Assembly (NCBI GenBank): GCA_034437455.1
Contig: DAOTUB010000389.1
Span: forward strand, 1 to 35,943
Direction: 5' to 3'
Source: DAOTUB01 sp034437455
GTDB lineage: Bacteria; Chloroflexota; Anaerolineae; B4-G1
Length of the DNA: 35,943 nt
Every line of letters starts with the position of its first letter. Within the stretch, counting starts at the first letter, position 1. The translations under genes were made by a program, and so were the position numbers. The notes under the pieces were generated by a model. That model worked only from the letters and a program-made list of their open reading frames with translations, did not search any database and had not been told where the DNA came from. Positions 22,547 to 32,174 of the stretch are shown here, piece after piece.

Positions 22547-25500
22547 ATGAAAGATCAAAAGAATGATGTGCTAGAAGCACAAGATTTTCGCACCCTACGC
22601 ATTAACCTGGCATCGCCCGAGCAGATTCGTAGTTGGTCCTACGGTGAGGTCACCAAGCCCGAAACAATAAACTACCGTCGCCTTCGCCCTGAAAAGGATG
22701 GCCTCTTCTGTGAAGCTATCTTTGGCCCCAAGAAGGACTGGCAATGCTACTGCGGCAAATACAAGAACGTTCGCTACAAGGGCATTGTTTGTGATAAATG
22801 TGGCGTCGAAGTGACCCGTTCCTCGGTGCGCCGGGAACGTATGGGACACATCGAGCTGGCTGCTCCGGCTGCCCACACCTGGTACACTCGCCGCGTCCCC
22901 AATCACCTCAGTAAACTGGTCGGTATCACCAAGCGGGATATGGATCGCGTGCTTTACTTTGCCCAGTACATCATCATCAACGTGAACGAGGACGCCCGTC
23001 AGAAGGCTCTCAAGCGGCTAGAAGACGAATTCAAGGAGAAGAAGGCGCAACTTGACACCATAGCCCAGGAGAGTGTCGCGGCGCTGGAACAGCGGCTGGC
23101 TCAGGAAGAGACCAAGATCGAAGAACAGATAGAGGAAACCCGCCTTCGCCTTGATGAAGAACTCGCTACGGTGACAGAAGAGGTAATCAAAGAGGCCCAA
23201 GCTCTGCAAAAGAAGATTGAAGACCGGCAGGAACAGGTTCTCCGAGCACCCATTGTCTTTAAACCTACGGGCGATATCATCGCGGATAAGGGCGTCGCAG
23301 TGGGGCGTGAGCATTTGACTTTGCTCAACCAGACCGTTCAAGAGCACCTCGGTTATCTGGAGACCAGGATACAAGCACGTCAGGAAGAGGTTAGCGCGCC
23401 CCTGAAAGCAGATCTGGAGCACTGGCGCGAGGCCACGGCCGACGAGATCGACCGCGTCCAGGAGCAGTTGGCCGGCGATGTCACCGACCGGCGTGCTGAA
23501 TTGGACGAACAGCGCGAGGAACTGCTAGGACTGGCCAATTTTCAGTGTCTCGGCGAGCCGCGGTTGCGTGAACTCAAGAGCAAATGGGGACAGGTGTTCA
23601 AAGCGGGTATGGGTGCCGAGGCGTTCTACGAGATCCTGTCCAACCTGGATCTGGATAAATTGGCCAAGGAATTGTGGCACGAGGTGCGGCATGGTACATC
23701 AAAGACACGGCGCAAGAGAGCAACCCGGCGATTGCTCATCATCGAGGCGCTGCGCAAGAGTGGCAACAAACCCGAGTGGATCATCTTGACCGTGCTTCCG
23801 GTCATTCCGCCGGACTTGCGCCCGATGGTCCAACTGGATGGCGGGCGTTTTGCCACTTCTGACCTGAACGATCTTTATCGCCGGGTCATCAATCGCAACA
23901 ATCGCCTCAAACGATTGCTGGAGTTGGGCGCCCCCGATGTGATCGTGCGCAATGAGAAGCGCATGCTCCAGGAAGCGGTGGACAGCCTGATCGACAATAG
24001 CCGTGGCAAGGCCCGCTCCCGTCGTGGTCGCCGCGAACTCAAGTCGCTCAGCGACATACTCAAGGGCAAGAAAGGCCGCTTCCGCCGCAACTTGCTCGGC
24101 AAGCGCGTGGACTATTCTGGCCGCTCTGTCATCGTCATTGGACCCAAGCTGAAACTTCATCAGTGTGGCCTGCCCAAGACGATGGCGCTGGAACTCTATC
24201 GTCCCTTTGCCATCAGCAAATTGGTCGAATACAACTATGCCACCAACATCAAGGCTGCCCGACGGCTCATTGAACGCGAGCGCCCCGAGGTGTGGGAAGT
24301 TCTGGATGAAGTGATCAAGGAACGCCCGGTCTTTCTCAACCGCGCCCCGACCTTGCACCGGTTGGGTATTCAGGCTTTCGAGCCGATATTGGTCGAGGGT
24401 AAAGCGATCCAGATCCACCCTCTGGTCTGCGCAGCCTTTAACGCGGACTTTGACGGCGACCAGATGGCTGTCCACGTGCCACTCTCGGAGAGAGCGGTTG
24501 AGGAGGCGCGCACGCTTATGCTGGCCAGCCATAACTTGCTCAAGCCTGCCAACGGCCAGCCCACCGTCGGTCCAACCAAGGATATGTGTCTGGGCATTTA
24601 TTACCTGACGATGGAGGATCCAGGCAGAGCCGACGAAGAACCCAAGTTATTTGTTGACCTCGATGAACTTCAGGTGGCATATTCGCTGGGATACGTCGAT
24701 CTCCACGCTCCTGTCGTCGTGGCTCAGATATATGAACATAAGCCGCCTCCTTCGCAACCTGTCGAGACCACCGTGGGACGTTGTATTTTTAACGATGTCC
24801 TGCCTGATGAATTGCGCTTTATCAACCGACCGATGGACAAAGGCGCGCTCCAGGAACTCGTCGGGGTGTGTTACCGTCGGATAGGCGGCGAGGAAACGAC
24901 GGAAGTAGTGGATCGCATCAAAAACCTGGGGTTCAAGTACGCCACTCGTTCTGGCACCACTATTGCCATGTCCGATCTGGTCATCCCGTCCGAGAAGGCG
25001 AACATCCTCGCCGAGACGGAGAAAATCGTCACCGAAGTGGATCGCCAATATCGTCGTGGTCTGCTGACGGAGGAGGAGCAGTATACTCGCACGGTCGAAT
25101 TGTGGTCGCGGGCGCGTGAGCAAGTCTCGGACGTGGTGGCAGAGGCGCAGTCCCCGACTGGTTCGGTCTCGATCATGGCCGAGTCGGGGGCGTCCAAGGG
25201 AGGATTTGGCCCCATCGCTCAGTTGGCCGGTATGCGTGGCTTGATGGCCGACCCATCCGGGCGTATCATCCCGCTACCCATCCGCAGCAGCTTGCGCGAG
25301 GGACTCTCGGCGCTGGAGTACTTTATCAGCACCCATGGTTCGCGCAAGGGGCTTGCGGACACAGCTCTGCGTACTGCTGATGCAGGGTACCTGACGCGCC
25401 GGCTGGTGGACGTGGCGCAGGATATCATCATCAATGCCCATGACTGCGGCACCCGGGGAGGGATCTGGATCAACGCCACGGATGACCTGGGGGGGCAAAC

Positions 25501-26896
25501 TATGTCCGAGCGGCTGATCGGGCGGATAGCGGCTGCGCCTGTGGTTCATCCCAAGACTGGCGAGGTGCTCGTCGAGCGTGATGAGGAGATTGATGAGGAT
25601 GCTATAGCTCTCATTGAGGAGCTTGGGATCGAGCAAGTCATGGTCCGCTCCCCCTTGACCTGCCAGCTTCGACATGGCATCTGCGTACAGTGTTACGGGC
25701 GTGACCTGGGGCGGGGCAAGCTGGTGCAAATCGGGGCTGCGGTCGGCATCGTGGCTGCACAATCCATCGGCGAGCCGGGTACCCAATTGACGCTGCGGAC
25801 ATTCCACACCGGTGGTGTGGCGGTCGGCGTCGACATTACCGTCGGCTTACCCCGTGCGGAGGAGCTATTCGAGGCTCGCAAGAAACCCAAGGGCGAGGCG
25901 CCTATATCCCAAATTGGCGGCTCTGTGCATCTTCTCAAGATTGGCAGCCAGCGGTACGTCGTCGTCGTGGACACCAAGGTGGAAAAGTTCGAACACGAGA
26001 TTAAGCGGGGCGGATGGAAGATCCTGGTCGAGGATGGCGACACTGTCGAGGCGGGCGTCGAGATCGCTTCCTGGCGCGACGAAAAGTTTGTCAAGGCCGA
26101 AAAGCAGGGTCGCGTGATCCTTGATGATCGACACATCACCATCATCCACGAAGACCGTAAAGAAGTCAAGCACAAAATCCCTCAGACGGGTCGGCTGTTG
26201 GTCGAAGAGGGGCAGCATATCCCACCTGGTACACAGTTGATCGAGGGAGTCCCGAACCCCCGCCATATCCTCCAGGTTCTGGGTCGCGAGACTACGGAGC
26301 AATACCTGCTTGCAGAGGTGCAAAGGGTCTATCGCTCGCAGGGTGTGAACATCAACGACAAGCACTTTGAAATCATCTTTCGCAAGATGCTGAGCAAAGT
26401 ACAGGTCAGCGCGTCGGGCGACACAGAGCTTCTGCCAGGCGAGTTGGTAGAGCGACTGGAGTTGGAAAGGGTCAACCGTGAGGTGATCGAGGTTGGTGGA
26501 AAACCTGCCAGAGCCAACCCCGTGCTTTTGGGCGTAACCAAAGCGGCCCTGAATACCGAGAGTTTCCTCTCTGCTGCTTCTTTCCAACACACGATTCGGG
26601 TGTTGACCGAGGCGGCCGCTGAGGGGAAAGAGGATTCACTGTTGGGATTGAAGGAAAACGTGATCATCGGCAAGCTGATCCCTGCCGGCACTGGTTATCG
26701 AGGCAATAATCCCTCCTCGGATGGACCTATTGATAACTTTGAGGGCGTGCCACTGAGACCCGCTGTTTCTGACTTGCCGGAAGAAATAGAGAGCACAGGC
26801 ATGGAGGAGGAGAAAGCGGCGGAGGCGGAGGTAGAGGGAGCGGCGGAAAAAGAGGCTGTTGAGACTTCAATCCTGGGCATCGTCGCACCCGTGTAG
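22547..26896 (+). CDS. rpoC: DNA-directed RNA polymerase subunit beta'
   Basis: 1449 residues from the second of two adjacent ATGs: GGGAGG ends 3 bases before 22547 and directly abuts the ATG at 22544. Landmarks: zinc site Cys67/69/82/85, SWSYGEVTKPETINYR, the catalytic NADFDGDQMAVH, the trigger-loop region LAGMRGLMADPSGRIIPLPI, STHGSRKGLADTALRTADAGYLTRRLVD, the second zinc site with CQLRHGICVQCYG, and FHTGGVA. Residues about 150-350 hold a Glu/Gln/Arg-rich coiled-coil insertion where E. coli has only about 40 residues, so roughly 160 extra. The C-terminal tail is an acidic Glu/Ala stretch. rpoB is absent upstream, where purA is divergent. Confidence 0.98.
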   Translation: MKDQKNDVLEAQDFRTLRINLASPEQIRSWSYGEVTKPETINYRRLRPEKDGLFCEAIFGPKKDWQCYCGKYKNVRYKGIVCDKCGVEVTRSSVRRERMGHIELAAPAAHTWYTRRVPNHLSKLVGITKRDMDRVLYFAQYIIINVNEDARQKALKRLEDEFKEKKAQLDTIAQESVAALEQRLAQEETKIEEQIEETRLRLDEELATVTEEVIKEAQALQKKIEDRQEQVLRAPIVFKPTGDIIADKGVAVGREHLTLLNQTVQEHLGYLETRIQARQEEVSAPLKADLEHWREATADEIDRVQEQLAGDVTDRRAELDEQREELLGLANFQCLGEPRLRELKSKWGQVFKAGMGAEAFYEILSNLDLDKLAKELWHEVRHGTSKTRRKRATRRLLIIEALRKSGNKPEWIILTVLPVIPPDLRPMVQLDGGRFATSDLNDLYRRVINRNNRLKRLLELGAPDVIVRNEKRMLQEAVDSLIDNSRGKARSRRGRRELKSLSDILKGKKGRFRRNLLGKRVDYSGRSVIVIGPKLKLHQCGLPKTMALELYRPFAISKLVEYNYATNIKAARRLIERERPEVWEVLDEVIKERPVFLNRAPTLHRLGIQAFEPILVEGKAIQIHPLVCAAFNADFDGDQMAVHVPLSERAVEEARTLMLASHNLLKPANGQPTVGPTKDMCLGIYYLTMEDPGRADEEPKLFVDLDELQVAYSLGYVDLHAPVVVAQIYEHKPPPSQPVETTVGRCIFNDVLPDELRFINRPMDKGALQELVGVCYRRIGGEETTEVVDRIKNLGFKYATRSGTTIAMSDLVIPSEKANILAETEKIVTEVDRQYRRGLLTEEEQYTRTVELWSRAREQVSDVVAEAQSPTGSVSIMAESGASKGGFGPIAQLAGMRGLMADPSGRIIPLPIRSSLREGLSALEYFISTHGSRKGLADTALRTADAGYLTRRLVDVAQDIIINAHDCGTRGGIWINATDDLGGQTMSERLIGRIAAAPVVHPKTGEVLVERDEEIDEDAIALIEELGIEQVMVRSPLTCQLRHGICVQCYGRDLGRGKLVQIGAAVGIVAAQSIGEPGTQLTLRTFHTGGVAVGVDITVGLPRAEELFEARKKPKGEAPISQIGGSVHLLKIGSQRYVVVVDTKVEKFEHEIKRGGWKILVEDGDTVEAGVEIASWRDEKFVKAEKQGRVILDDRHITIIHEDRKEVKHKIPQTGRLLVEEGQHIPPGTQLIEGVPNPRHILQVLGRETTEQYLLAEVQRVYRSQGVNINDKHFEIIFRKMLSKVQVSASGDTELLPGELVERLELERVNREVIEVGGKPARANPVLLGVTKAALNTESFLSAASFQHTIRVLTEAAAEGKEDSLLGLKENVIIGKLIPAGTGYRGNNPSSDGPIDNFEGVPLRPAVSDLPEEIESTGMEEEKAAEAEVEGAAEKEAVETSILGIVAPV

Positions 26897-26922
26897 ATCG
26901 AGCACTGTAGAGTCGAAATATG

Positions 26923-26957
26923 AGCGGCAGCGCCAATGAACGGAGGCGCTGCCGCTT
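26923..26957 (+). terminator. Probable rpoC terminator hairpin
   Basis: A perfect 12-bp GC-rich stem (26923-26934 with 26945-26956) around a ten-base loop, 26 bases after the rpoC stop. The T-run is poor (TTGTG), so termination may be partial or Rho-assisted. Confidence 0.55.
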
Positions 26958-26997
26958 GTGCGTGAATGGCTGGAACTTGGCATAGCTCGTAAAAAGT

Positions 26998-27026
26998 TTG
27001 ACAAGGCAAGCCTCACGTGTTACCAT
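26998..27026 (+). promoter_or_regulatory. Promoter of the mtnA-rfb operon
   Basis: TTGACA (26998-27003), 17 bases, TACCAT (27021-27026); start expected near 27033, with the mtnA ATG at 27057. It lies inside the open frame that reads back to 26958, arguing against that longer start. Confidence 0.65.
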
Positions 27027-27056
27027 ACTGCCCTGTGTTTCAGAAAGAGGAGAGAG

Positions 27057-28103
27057 ATGCGCAGCGTCGAGTGGCATAATGGCCAAGTACAGATGATCGA
27101 TCAGCGGCTTCTGCCGACCGAGTTCCGCTTGGTCGAGTGCCAGGACTATCGCGAGGTCGCCCAAGCCATTCGCACGATGGTTATCCGGGGCGCGCCCGCT
27201 ATCGGCGCGGCGGCTGCCTTTGGGATGGCATTAGCCGCTCGGAATAGCCAGGCGCAGGGGCGGGACGAGTTGCTGGACGAACTGCGAGCGGCAGCCGAGA
27301 CGCTGAGCGCCGCCCGTCCCACCGCCGTCAACCTCTCCTGGGCCGTGACGCGCTTGCTCCGGCGGGCCGAAGCCGAGCCGGATTCCTCCACTATCCCTGA
27401 CGCCTTGCTGGCCGAGGCTCAGGCGTTGGCCGACGAGGACGTCGAGATCAACAAACGATTGGGATCTCACGGCGCGGCCCTTGTCCAGGATGGCGACACG
27501 ATTTTGCATCACTGCAACACGGGCGCGCTGGCCACCGTGGATTATGGCACCGCTCTGGGGGTCATCCGCACCGCTCACGAACAGGGGAAGCGCATCCACG
27601 TCCTGGTGGACGAAACTCGGCCCCGGCTACAGGGTGCCCGGCTCACCGCCTGGGAGTTGAAGCAATTGAATATCCCTTTCACCCTCATCGCCGACAACGC
27701 TGCCGGTCACTTCATGCGTACGGGACAGGTGAACCTGGTGCTGGTAGGTTCTGACCGGACGGCGGCCAACGGGGACGTGGCCAACAAGATCGGCACGTAC
27801 AAGCTGGCGGTCGTGGCGCAGGCCAACGGCATTCCCTTCTACCCGTGTGTGCCCATCTCCACGATCGATCTTTCGCTGCCCACAGGAGATGATATCCCCA
27901 TCGAGGAACGGTCAGTCGAAGAGATCACCGGAGTCGCCTACCAGGGTCGGCCCATCGCGCCGGAGGGAATCCGGGCGGCGAACCCGGCCTTTGACGTGAC
28001 GCCGCACCGCTACGTCACGGGCATTGTGACCGAAAACGGCATCGCCTATCCGCCGTTCGAGATGAGCCTGCGCCAGGTTGTGGAGGGAGCTTTTGAGCGC
28101 TGA
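27057..28103 (+). CDS. mtnA: S-methyl-5-thioribose-1-phosphate isomerase
   Basis: 348 residues from the ATG at 27057, preceded by GAGGAGAGAG; the longer GTG start at 26958 overlaps the promoter and terminator hairpin. The enzyme converts methylthioribose-1-phosphate to methylthioribulose-1-phosphate in methionine salvage. It has IRGAPAIGAAAAFGMA, HCNTGALATVDYG with the catalytic Cys, VDETRPRLQGARLTAWEL and GSDRTAANGDVANKIGTY with the catalytic Asp, forms typical of true MtnA versus ribose-1,5-bisphosphate isomerase. No other methionine-salvage gene is nearby unless the PfkB kinase at the operon end takes part. It overlaps rfbF by 11 bases. Confidence 0.95.
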   Translation: MRSVEWHNGQVQMIDQRLLPTEFRLVECQDYREVAQAIRTMVIRGAPAIGAAAAFGMALAARNSQAQGRDELLDELRAAAETLSAARPTAVNLSWAVTRLLRRAEAEPDSSTIPDALLAEAQALADEDVEINKRLGSHGAALVQDGDTILHHCNTGALATVDYGTALGVIRTAHEQGKRIHVLVDETRPRLQGARLTAWELKQLNIPFTLIADNAAGHFMRTGQVNLVLVGSDRTAANGDVANKIGTYKLAVVAQANGIPFYPCVPISTIDLSLPTGDDIPIEERSVEEITGVAYQGRPIAPEGIRAANPAFDVTPHRYVTGIVTENGIAYPPFEMSLRQVVEGAFER

Positions 28104-28902
28104 ATCCGGGCGACGTGAAGCATCTTCCATCCCCGTCGTCATCCTCTGCGGGGGAGAGGGTACCCGTATGCGGGGTTCTACCCCCATCAAGAAGGAATTG
28201 GTCGAGGTGGGCGGGCGGCCTATCATCTGGCACGTGATGAAGATCTATGCCACCCATGGCCATACTCGTTTTATCCTCACGCTGGGCTATCGCGCCGAAG
28301 ATATCAAACAGTATTTTCTCGAATATGAACCGATGAGCTGCGATTTTACCGTCCGCCTGGATCGGTCGGGGGCTATTTCCTATCACCAGTCGAATGCAGA
28401 GGAGAACTGGAAGGTCACACTGGCGTACACGGGGCTTCACACGAACAAAGGCTCCCGTATCTATCGCGTCGCGCAATACATTGACAGCGACACCTTTTTC
28501 GTCACCTATGGCGATGGGGTGGGCGACGTAGACATAGATGCACTGCTGGCCTTCCATCGGCGACATGGTCGACTGGCGACCGTGACCGGGGTGCGCCCGC
28601 CATCGCCTTATGGCATCATTCAGGTTGATGATTCAGGACAGGTAAACGAATTCGGAGAAAAGCCGCGAATGGAGCATTGGATCAATGGAGGTTTCATGGT
28701 CTTTGGGCGTGGGGTGTTGGATTACCTGGCCAATGGCGACGATGTGGATCTGGAAAGAGAGGTCCTGCCCCGTCTGGCTGCCGAGGGACAGTTGATGATG
28801 TATCGCCATACTGGCTTCTGGCGCAAGATGGATACCCTCAAAGAAGCATTGGCATTGGACACGTTCTGGCGCGAAAGCGCGCCGTGGAAAACCTGGGAGT
28901 GA
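28093..28902 (+). CDS. rfbF: Glucose-1-phosphate cytidylyltransferase
   Basis: 269 residues from the TTG at 28093, 6 bases after GGAGGG inside the mtnA end; no ATG or GTG occurs in frame before the nucleotide-binding loop. The enzyme makes CDP-glucose from glucose-1-phosphate and CTP, the entry to CDP-linked deoxysugars. The start VVILCGGEGTRMRGSTPIKKEL is the nucleotidyltransferase loop (GGxGTR), with VTYGDGVGDVDI as metal site and HWINGGFMVF further on; length fits the RfbF/DdhA group. Followed directly by the dehydratase. Confidence 0.93.
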   Translation: MSAESGRREASSIPVVILCGGEGTRMRGSTPIKKELVEVGGRPIIWHVMKIYATHGHTRFILTLGYRAEDIKQYFLEYEPMSCDFTVRLDRSGAISYHQSNAEENWKVTLAYTGLHTNKGSRIYRVAQYIDSDTFFVTYGDGVGDVDIDALLAFHRRHGRLATVTGVRPPSPYGIIQVDDSGQVNEFGEKPRMEHWINGGFMVFGRGVLDYLANGDDVDLEREVLPRLAAEGQLMMYRHTGFWRKMDTLKEALALDTFWRESAPWKTWE

Positions 28903-28909
28903 TATTTTT

Positions 28910-29896
28910 ATGACCCGCGATCCGCAATCTTTTTGGCTCGACCGGCCTGTCTTTATCACTGGCTGTGCCGGCTTTCTAGGCTCCTGGCTGACCATCGCTC
29001 TGGTCGAAGCGGGAGCTGCCGTCGTCGGCCTCGTCCGCGACGAGGTGCCCTTTTCTCAACTGCGTAGATCCGGCTACCGGGATCGCATCGCTGTCGTGCG
29101 CGGATGCGTCACCGACTACGAATTGGTCGAGCGCACTCTCAACGAGTACGAGATTGACACCGTATTTCATCTGGCGGCTCAGACGATCGTTCCGATCGCC
29201 AATCGAGCGCCGCTCTCTACCTTCGACACCAACATCAAAGGCACCTGGACAGTGCTGGAGGCCGCTCGACGCTCGCCCAAGATCGGCCGGGTGGCCATTG
29301 CCTCCTCCGACAAGGCTTATGGCGCGCACGAGGAACTGCCTTACACAGAAGACGCCCCTTTGTTGGGCTGCTATGCCTACGACGCATCCAAAGCCTGTGC
29401 CGAGTTCATCGCCCGCACCTACGCTGCCACGTTCGATCTGCCGGTCGCCATCACCCGTTGCGCCAACCTCTACGGCGGCGGCGATTTGAACTGGAGCCGC
29501 ATCTTTCCAGGCACGATACGCAGCGCCATCCGAGGCGAGCCGCCTATTATTCGTTCCGATGGAACTCTATTGCGCGACTATCTTTACGTCAAGGATGCAG
29601 TGAGCGCCTACATGACGTTGGTTGAGCACCTGGACAGGCCCGAGGTAAAAGGAGAGGCGTTTAACTTTGGGATGGACAATCCCAAATCCGTCCTAGAGAC
29701 CGTGCAAACCATTATTACCGTTTCCAACCACCCCGAGTTGGAACCGGTCGTGTTGGACGATGCCCCGGGTGAGATTCAGGCCCAGTACCTGGACAGTAGC
29801 AAGGCTCGCCGCATGCTGGGCTGGACGCCTCGCTATTCGCTTGAAGAGGGGCTGCGGGAAACGATGGAATGGTACCAAGGGTTCCTGAGCCAGTAG
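28910..29896 (+). CDS. rfbG: CDP-glucose 4,6-dehydratase-like SDR
   Basis: 328 residues, extended short-chain dehydrogenase. The NAD loop is TGCAGFLGSW (about 18-27), the active site is SSDKAYG with YDASKACAE as YxxxK. SDK followed by Tyr and a G/E is characteristic of CDP-glucose 4,6-dehydratases, and the adjacent rfbF supports making CDP-4-keto-6-deoxyglucose. It is somewhat shorter than the typical 350-360 residues. GGGAG is 11 bases before the ATG, a long spacing. Another nucleotide-sugar dehydratase activity is possible but less likely given the neighbours. Confidence 0.88.
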   Translation: MTRDPQSFWLDRPVFITGCAGFLGSWLTIALVEAGAAVVGLVRDEVPFSQLRRSGYRDRIAVVRGCVTDYELVERTLNEYEIDTVFHLAAQTIVPIANRAPLSTFDTNIKGTWTVLEAARRSPKIGRVAIASSDKAYGAHEELPYTEDAPLLGCYAYDASKACAEFIARTYAATFDLPVAITRCANLYGGGDLNWSRIFPGTIRSAIRGEPPIIRSDGTLLRDYLYVKDAVSAYMTLVEHLDRPEVKGEAFNFGMDNPKSVLETVQTIITVSNHPELEPVVLDDAPGEIQAQYLDSSKARRMLGWTPRYSLEEGLRETMEWYQGFLSQ

Positions 29897-29908
29897 GTTG
29901 GTACATTG

Positions 29909-30832
29909 GTGGATTGGGCCAGGAAGCGCATCCTCGTCACCGGGGCGACAGGGTTCATTGGCCAACGTCTGGTGCGACGATTGGCGGAGATCGGGGCGGA
30001 GAGTTGGGCCGGAGTCTACCCCGGTGAAGCATCAGAGCGGATCGCCGATTTGCCTTTGCAGATCGAGCGCGTCTCCCTGGACATGCGGGATGTGGAAAGC
30101 GCCCGGCAGGCGGTGGAGGATTCTGCCCCTGACCTCGTGTTTCACCTGGCCGCTGTCGGCGTCACCGACCCGACTGTGGATCCGTCGCTGGCATTGGCGG
30201 TAAACGCGGGTGGCACGGTGCATCTGCTGGAGGCGCTGCGAAAGCAAGACGTCCAGCGCGTGGTGCTCGTCGGTACTTGCTACGAGTACGGTGCGCGAGA
30301 AGCTATTGAGGGCCTGGATCCTTTTAATGCCTACGCCGCCTCGAAGGTGGCCGCCTGGGCCTTTGGGCGAATGTACTGGCGGGCGCACGGCTTGCCCATC
30401 GTCATCGCGCGCCTTTTCCAGGTCTATGGACCCGGACAACCAGCGCACACACTGATCCCTACCGCCATCCGTGCGGCGCTCGCGGGAGAGGATTTCTCAA
30501 TGACGCCGGGCGAGCAGGAGCGGGATTTTATCTACGTGGAGGACGTCGTGGCGGGACTCTTGGCCACTGCTCAAGCGCCAGAGATCGAAGGGCAAAGCCT
30601 GGACCTGGGAACCGGCGTTGCCCGACCGGTTCGTCAGGTCGTCGAACAAGTCTGGCAACTGGCGGGCGGAACGGGGCAGATACGGCCTGGCGCTCTGCCC
30701 TACCGTCCCGGTGAGGTGATGAGCCTGGTCGCCGACGTCGACCGCACAGCCCGGCTGAGCGGATGGCGATCTACCACATCGCTGGAAGAAGGATTGCGTG
30801 ACACGATACGAGCCTTGCGACTTGAAACATGA
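29909..30832 (+). CDS. NAD-dependent epimerase/reductase, possible CDP-sugar 4-ketoreductase
   Basis: 307 residues from the GTG at 29909 (a TTG lies one codon earlier); the ribosome binding site is weak, so translation may depend on the upstream gene. Extended SDR with GATGFIGQ, VGTCYEYG and YAASKVAAW (YxxxK). In Salmonella and Yersinia an SDR in this place (abequose, paratose or ascarylose synthase) reduces the C4 keto group after the RfbH step. That role is inferred from gene order; the sequence alone gives only the SDR family. Cys precedes the YEYG where Ser or Thr is usual, which may change the catalytic triad. Overlaps rfbH by 4 bases (ATGA). Confidence 0.8.
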   Translation: MDWARKRILVTGATGFIGQRLVRRLAEIGAESWAGVYPGEASERIADLPLQIERVSLDMRDVESARQAVEDSAPDLVFHLAAVGVTDPTVDPSLALAVNAGGTVHLLEALRKQDVQRVVLVGTCYEYGAREAIEGLDPFNAYAASKVAAWAFGRMYWRAHGLPIVIARLFQVYGPGQPAHTLIPTAIRAALAGEDFSMTPGEQERDFIYVEDVVAGLLATAQAPEIEGQSLDLGTGVARPVRQVVEQVWQLAGGTGQIRPGALPYRPGEVMSLVADVDRTARLSGWRSTTSLEEGLRDTIRALRLET

Positions 30833-32157
30833 AGCCTGTGACCTCCAAACTTGATGACTTGCGCCAGCAGATACTGAGCCAGGTTGCCGAATATTATCGA
30901 ATGGCTCACGCTGACCGGCCTTTCATCCCCGGCGAGACGCGGGTCCAATACGCCAGTCGCGTCTACGATGAGCGAGAATTGATGATCGCCGTGGATGCAG
31001 TGCTGGATTTTTGGCTCACTGCTGGCCCACAGGCGGCGGCTTTTGAGGAGCGATTGGCCCGTCTGGTGGGTTTGCGTCATGCGTTGGCGGTTAATTCGGG
31101 TTCCTCGGCTAACCTGGTCGCTTTCTCTGCCCTCTGCTCTCGCCGTCTGGAACGACCTTTGGAGCCTGGCGACGAGGTCATTACCCCGGCGATGTGTTTT
31201 CCAACCACCGTCGCCCCCATCGTGCAGAACGGTCTGGTGCCGGTGTTCGTGGATTGTGAGCCGGGCACGTACAACCTGGATCCGGCGCAACTGGAGCTTG
31301 CCTTGTCGGATCGTACCCGCGCGCTCTTCTTTGCCCACATCCTAGGCAATCCTGCCGATATGGATCCGGTGATGGCGTTCGCCCGCGCCCACGACCTCTA
31401 TGTCATCGAAGACGTTTGCGAAGCGATGGGATCCACCTACGATAACCAGGCGGTCGGTACCTTTGGCGATCTGGCAACCCTCAGCTTTTATCCGGCGCAC
31501 CACATCACCACTGGTGAGGGCGGGGCTGTGATCACCGACGACCCGCGCCTGGCTCGCATCGCCCGCAGCCTGCGCGACTGGGGGCGCGACTGCCAGTGCA
31601 GCTACGACAGTCCTCCCGAAGGGGCGTGCGGTCGAAGATTCGAGTGGCAGATCCCCGGCCTGGACGAACCTTACGACCACCGCTATCTTTACTCCGAGAT
31701 TGGCTACAACTTGAAGATGACCGACATACAAGCTGCCATCGGGTTGGCTCAGTTGGATAAATTTCCCGATTTCGTCGCCGCCCGCAAGCGCAACTTCCAA
31801 CGGCTATACCAGGGGCTGGAGCCTTACGAAGAGTTCCTGCTTCTGCCCATCTGGAGCGAGCGCGCCGATCCTTCCTGGTTTGCTTTCCCGATCACGGTTC
31901 GACCGGGTGCGCCTTTTACTCGCCACGATCTGACGGCCTTCCTGGAGGAGCGGAACATCGAGACGCGGTTACTCTTTACGGGCAACATCGTCCGACAGCC
32001 CGGTTATTGCCACATTGAGCACCGCACGGTTGGCGATCTACCGAACTCCGATCTCGTCCTCCGCGCTTCCTTTTTCGTTGGCGTCTACCCTGGTCTGGAT
32101 GACGCCCGCATGGTGTATATGCTGGACGCCTTTGCCGACTTTTTTGCCCGGCTATAA
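30829..32157 (+). CDS. rfbH: CDP-4-keto-6-deoxyglucose 3-dehydrase (E1-type)
   Basis: 442 residues. The aminotransferase-fold enzyme uses PMP and a 2Fe-2S cluster to remove the C3 hydroxyl of CDP-4-keto-6-deoxyglucose. The diagnostic features are visible: FYPAHHITTGEGGAV with His replacing the PLP lysine, and cluster cysteines in IEDVCEAMGS and in DCQCSYDSPPEGACGRRF. NSGSSANL and DEVITPAMCFPTTVAP are also present. Its reductase partner E3 (RfbI/AscD/DdhD type) is absent from this operon. GT2 follows 17 bases later. Confidence 0.96.
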   Translation: MKPVTSKLDDLRQQILSQVAEYYRMAHADRPFIPGETRVQYASRVYDERELMIAVDAVLDFWLTAGPQAAAFEERLARLVGLRHALAVNSGSSANLVAFSALCSRRLERPLEPGDEVITPAMCFPTTVAPIVQNGLVPVFVDCEPGTYNLDPAQLELALSDRTRALFFAHILGNPADMDPVMAFARAHDLYVIEDVCEAMGSTYDNQAVGTFGDLATLSFYPAHHITTGEGGAVITDDPRLARIARSLRDWGRDCQCSYDSPPEGACGRRFEWQIPGLDEPYDHRYLYSEIGYNLKMTDIQAAIGLAQLDKFPDFVAARKRNFQRLYQGLEPYEEFLLLPIWSERADPSWFAFPITVRPGAPFTRHDLTAFLEERNIETRLLFTGNIVRQPGYCHIEHRTVGDLPNSDLVLRASFFVGVYPGLDDARMVYMLDAFADFFARL

Positions 32158-32174
32158 CATTCTACCGAGCGATT

